A stretch of DNA of 64,000 nt, taken from positions 2,218,001 through 2,282,000 of the forward strand of contig NC_064034.1 of NCBI RefSeq assembly GCF_932526225.1. The letters run 5' to 3'. The DNA is from Nematostella vectensis. Taxonomy: Eukaryota; Cnidaria; Anthozoa; Actiniaria; Edwardsiidae. Positions within the stretch are counted from its first letter, which is position 1. Each line of letters begins with the position of its first letter. Under the pieces are notes generated by a model that made no database searches, was not told where the DNA came from, and saw nothing but the letters and a program-made list of their open reading frames with translations. Of the stretch, positions 60,601 to 64,000 are shown piece after piece. Position numbers and translations under genes: made by a program.

Positions 60601-61671
60601 GGTTGAAATGGTATGTTTTGCCTCTGTAAGAAAGGGGTAGTTTCTCTGACATTTTGGGTATCAGCCCTTCTTCATAATTACTCCCCTAGCTTTACAAGGT
60701 TTTTTATTGGCAACATACTTTGTAGAGACACAGCAGCCCCAACAGTCTTGAACTCTAGATATCCAAATCCTTTGACAACCTTATATCCATAATAGACATT
60801 TGATGGTCCAAAGAACACAAGAAGCCCAAAACGAGCCTTAGAAACAAGAATAACAACTTATTAATGAATGAATATTGAACAATAATTGAAGGGCACTGGT
60901 CTTTTGTTGTACATGCTACTTACTTACCCACTTGACGGCAGGGCGACTGGTATTCAAGGCCAAGTCCAGGACAATATAGATTATAAGGACTGCAGTGGCA
61001 GCAATGTAGGCATATATTTCAAACTCTCGCTCCCTCAGAACTCCATGGATAGCATAATACAGACAAAACACTAAAAAGAAATAAACTATGGTTATGAATA
61101 TATCTAATACATGTTACATGTGGGGAAAGTTAGAAGTAGAACATCTGTTTATTGAAATAAAGCATTTCAGACATTTATTAAGATTCCATCATAAGGGGAT
61201 TTAATTTTGTACCCTCTATTCTTTGAAGTAATCATTTGATTCCCATTACTGTACTGTATATGCGATTAACCAATCAAAGGCTGCATACCTGTGTTAATGA
61301 AGAGAATGATTGCAAATGTGTAGTCTGTGGAATTCTGAGGGAGATTAACCAGTCTTTCGATAGTTAGTCCAATAGCAAATAGGATGTTGTTGGTAGAAAT
61401 AATGACAAACAACCATTCATCCTTCTCAAGGCCTGCAAATGTCTTGATCTGCATTTCAAATAATCAGAGGATTCAAAAGAGTATATTCATTGTGTTTCTG
61501 TACAGCTCCTGATGAGCTGTGTAATTAAAAATGTTTTATCCCCCCCCCCTTCATGGAGGGAATTTCAGATAAAATATAATAACTAAATATATATAAATAT
61601 AAAATGATGGTTGAAGGCTTTCATAGAAAGTGCTCAATACTCGAAAGTAGAGCGGTGTATAGTCTATAGAC

Positions 61672-61721
<50 letters not shown>

Positions 61722-62677
61722 AAGTGGGGGAGGAGGGGGTTCGTGGATTTGACATAGAGTACAGACAAAAATGATACAAACAGTTGATAAAGATGTATAA
61801 TCTTTTAATATGCAATTGATTTACTGTAAACATGTAACACTTATAAAACTAGGTACATGTAAAAAAAGACACACATCCACTAAGCAAAGTGGGGGGGGGG
61901 GGGGGCACTTCTTCCCCTCCTTGTCTGATGCACCTGGTTTTTTAAAGGAAAATGAAGAACATGGTACTACCCCAAACAAATACAAGTAATAACTGAGACT
62001 TGAACTCACTCCCCTCCCCCTCCCAGGGAAAATTTCTAGCTTGCATACCAGAATCTTAACTTTGCTCTACATCCAAACAATCCCCAAGTCATCCCAAGGC
62101 ATTCTAAAGGCATCCAAGCTATTGGTGAATATTAATAAGCCTGGCCCTACCAATCGATAAAAATCGATCATCAGAAACTAATCGAATTAATCAATATTAA
62201 TCGGTTGATCGATACTCAAAGATACATTTCAATGGAATGGACAGAAATCGATATTTATCAATAAATTATAATCAATAATAATCGATAATTTCAATATTTT
62301 TCAATAAAAATCGATACTCACACAGTTTCACGTTATCGATTTCTATTGATTTCCGATATTAATCGATTACTTGATTATGGTTTTCATCGATTACTATTGA
62401 TTATTTAATTATCGGAATTATCGATTGGTAGGGCCGGGTAAAAAGTTAACTTAATTACTAAATTTCATTAACCAAAATACCTCCTCCATCTTTGGTCTGA
62501 CGCTCTACGGGTAGCCGTCGTGGTATAACAAACAGCTTTACCTTTTTTACACACACATCGACATGCACTAACCTTGCCAAATGCTGTAACAGCGGTTGCA
62601 TGGTGGATGGGGTCGGATACTGCGCCGTATGAGTCAGGATCCGATTCTGCAAAACTTCCGCTTCCAATTTTACTCAT
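57645..62677 (-). CDS. Unrecognised multi-pass membrane protein (about eight TM)
   Basis: Ten exons joined in phase: 62573-62677 (start ATG), 61289-61448, 60928-61070, 60719-60836, 59814-59872, 59621-59737, 59268-59354, 58996-59059, 58246-58332 and 57645-57745. They give 346 residues. After a polar N-terminus (MSKIGSGSFAESDPDSYG) come about eight hydrophobic segments: DEWLFVIISTNNILFAIGL, YTFAIILFINTVFCLYY, IYAYIAATAVLIIYIVLDL, FGLLVFFGPSNVYYGY, GIFSVLLKFDLQLAVSLLVL, VGIGVPVQVIWAYLGWII, LVWVFLPWSFLEPGYLIY and ALALIIRVLVLVSLRFVV. A short tail has two CC pairs (AKCCGIVCCG). The motif LEPGYLIY and the overall layout look conserved, but I cannot name the family. The last exon is the least certain because its acceptor is repeated four times. 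Confidence 0.82.
57732..58015 (-). repeat. Repeat of about 78 bp reiterating the last acceptor of the membrane-protein gene
   Basis: Four units with GAACACTGAAGAGAAATCAG or GGACACTGAAGAGAAATCAG. On the minus strand each contains a strong acceptor, CTGATTTCTCTTCAG, followed by TGTTCGC or TGTCCGC. The copy nearest the coding end (exon start at 57745) gives an open tail. Confidence 0.9.
61681..61712. repeat. (AT)n microsatellite
   Basis: About 16 AT units in an intron of the membrane-protein gene. Confidence 0.95.
62143..62440. mobile_element. AT-rich MITE with CCCTACCAATCGAT termini
   Basis: GGCCCTACCAATCGATAA at the left mirrors TTATCGATT...GGTAGGGCC at the right. The interior is built almost entirely from ATCGAT and TCAATA motifs. 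It lies in the first intron of the membrane-protein gene. Confidence 0.82.
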
Positions 62678-62699
62678 ACTGAACAGGAACTTACTGGGA

Positions 62700-63640
62700 G
62701 TTATGCTAAGACGTCGCTAGTTTGATCACGAAACATTCATAGCTCGCACCAAATTGATAAAGACAGAGCTCAGCGCTGGGGGAGTTGGAGTTCGAAAATG
62801 CAGCAAATGCTCAAAACTGCAGTATTTGCTGTCGTATGTGTTCGGTATAGTTCTCGGTATAAAGTTTAGTCACATGATGCTTGTAGAGGTCTGGGGCCGA
62901 GCTATACGTATTATTTGCTTGCTAGATCAATGCTTGCAAGTACAACGCAAATAATATCTTCAAAAGAAAATTGAAATAAAAAATAACTCCAAGAATCTGG
63001 TCTCTACTTTTACTATCTTATAAAATATGCTTTCATAACCACATCTTAGCTCGCCTTTGGTTTTGGTCCCCCTGTGGTAGATAGCTAGTTTCCAGCAGCT
63101 CCGCAGCTCCCGGATTAAAAAAAAATGGCGGACTTGATTGCGTTCTTCCCTACCTCATCTTGTTAACTGTAAGTTCCTACACTTACTAACTTTAAAAAAA
63201 TATTAAACATAGGAAAACATCAAACCTTGAAATAAGTTAAACTCAGGGCAAAAAAGAGAAATTCACAATAAAGTAATAAGGCAGAGCAAAAACAGAAAAG
63301 GTTGCGAGTTTTACTTACTTACTTAAGTATTAGTAAACACTTATAAGTATATTTTGGTAAGCGAGACAGTTTATAATGTCTTGTTAAAGGATCGATGTAA
63401 CAGCCAATACAAAAGCAATAATGTGAACAAAGACGAAAATCTAAAGATAAGGAGAAAGTATACTTTAATTCACAACTACCACGATTTCGCCCAGAGGCTA
63501 AAAAATCAGTGTATCCATAAAATAAATTCATTAACTCATTTTGCTTTGTATACAGTAAGCGCCCATTATTTAACTTTTCGTAACTTCCCAGCTGTGTTTG
63601 ATGTTGAGTGAAACGGCAATATATATTCCTTGCGTGGTTT
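62700..63640. other. Intergenic sequence without a recognised gene
   Basis: This holds the likely promoter side of the minus-strand membrane-protein gene (start 62677). No conserved exon was seen on either strand; ORFs are short and of chance composition. Confidence 0.5.
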
Positions 63641-63659
63641 AACCTCTGAGGTTTAACTT

Positions 63660-63900
63660 TCGTGAACCCAAAAACAGGTATTCACATATATGTGAACTTT
63701 AGAAGCACACTAGCATACACACATTGGCACCAGTCGGGCCAAGACGGGACGCTAGCGCAGTCTATTACCCGTGCAGTTCGGCAACCATGGACAGCTGTTT
63801 CGTCCTTATTAGGACTCGTCAGCATGGCATAGCCGGTTTGCCTCAGTATGCTAGTGTGCTTCTAAAGTTCACATTTATGTATACATACTCGCAAGGATAG
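63660..63900 (-). mobile_element. Short repeat element carrying a hammerhead ribozyme
   Basis: An inverted repeat of about 27 bp (GTGAACTTTAGAAGCACACT plus AGCATA at 63689-63715, reverse at about 63847-63873) encloses the ribozyme motif. Hammerheads in short non-coding repeats are typical of retrozymes and of Penelope-like element termini; which one this is cannot be told without the flanking copies. Confidence 0.6.
63784..63828 (-). ncRNA. Hammerhead ribozyme (type I layout)
   Basis: On the minus strand: stem I 5' strand GCCATG, core CTGACGA, stem II GTCC-TAATAA-GGAC, core GAAA, a minimal stem III from the palindrome ACAGCTGT, cleavage triplet GTC, then CATGG closing stem I. All invariant core bases (CUGANGA, GAAA, NUH) are present. 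The very short stem III is typical of retroelement hammerheads, which often work as dimers. Confidence 0.9.
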
Positions 63901-64000
63901 TTTGGCTATCCGACGGAGTTTTAGACTAGCAAAGGTCGCATGCGTGATCCGCACAATTGGCATCACGCTAGCCCGGTCGCAGCTCTAGATCCCACATGGA

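Overview
The window is animal genomic DNA. It holds intron-rich genes with GT-AG junctions, many miniature inverted-repeat elements (MITEs), a LINE remnant, large minisatellites and a small cysteine-rich secreted peptide gene. The gene set and that peptide suggest an anthozoan cnidarian such as a sea anemone, possibly Nematostella; this is inference without a database search. I rebuilt exons by hand from reading frame, splice-site phase and remembered family conservation. All phases close in the four larger models and in the two-exon genes.

Layout: (1) 418-35431, minus strand: COG5, a Golgi tethering-complex subunit, 18 exons, with its C-terminal end beyond position 1. (2) 9839-14154, plus strand: a two-pore-domain potassium channel (K2P) lying wholly inside a COG5 intron. 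(3) 35432-35746: short gap between two head-to-head start codons, probably a bidirectional promoter. (4) 35747-37339, plus: BDH2/DHRS6-type short-chain dehydrogenase, two exons. (5) 37655-44343, minus: secreted M14 procarboxypeptidase, ten exons, with lysine at the specificity position. (6) 44.4-55 kb: repeat-rich, with a perfect long hairpin, an orphan copy of the toxin-gene upstream region, an internally deleted LINE and a cluster of nested MITEs. (7) 55448-56178, plus: a 78-residue secreted eight-cysteine peptide, toxin-like, behind a TATA promoter. (8) 56676-56748, minus: tRNA-Thr(UGU). (9) 57645-62677, minus: an unrecognised protein with about eight membrane segments, ten exons. (10) 63640-63900: a short repeat element carrying a complete hammerhead ribozyme motif on the minus strand.

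The most unusual theme is the placement and content of the minisatellites. At least seven arrays begin at the 5' splice site of an exon, and in most of them the repeat unit copies the exon end plus its GT donor. The COG5 examples are at 418, 20436 and 33279; the carboxypeptidase examples are at 39863, 42049 (weak), 43189 and 43910. Others end on a 3' splice site, in the K2P gene and in the membrane-protein gene. The genes themselves are unrelated housekeeping or secreted functions; what they share is this repeated-splice-site architecture.
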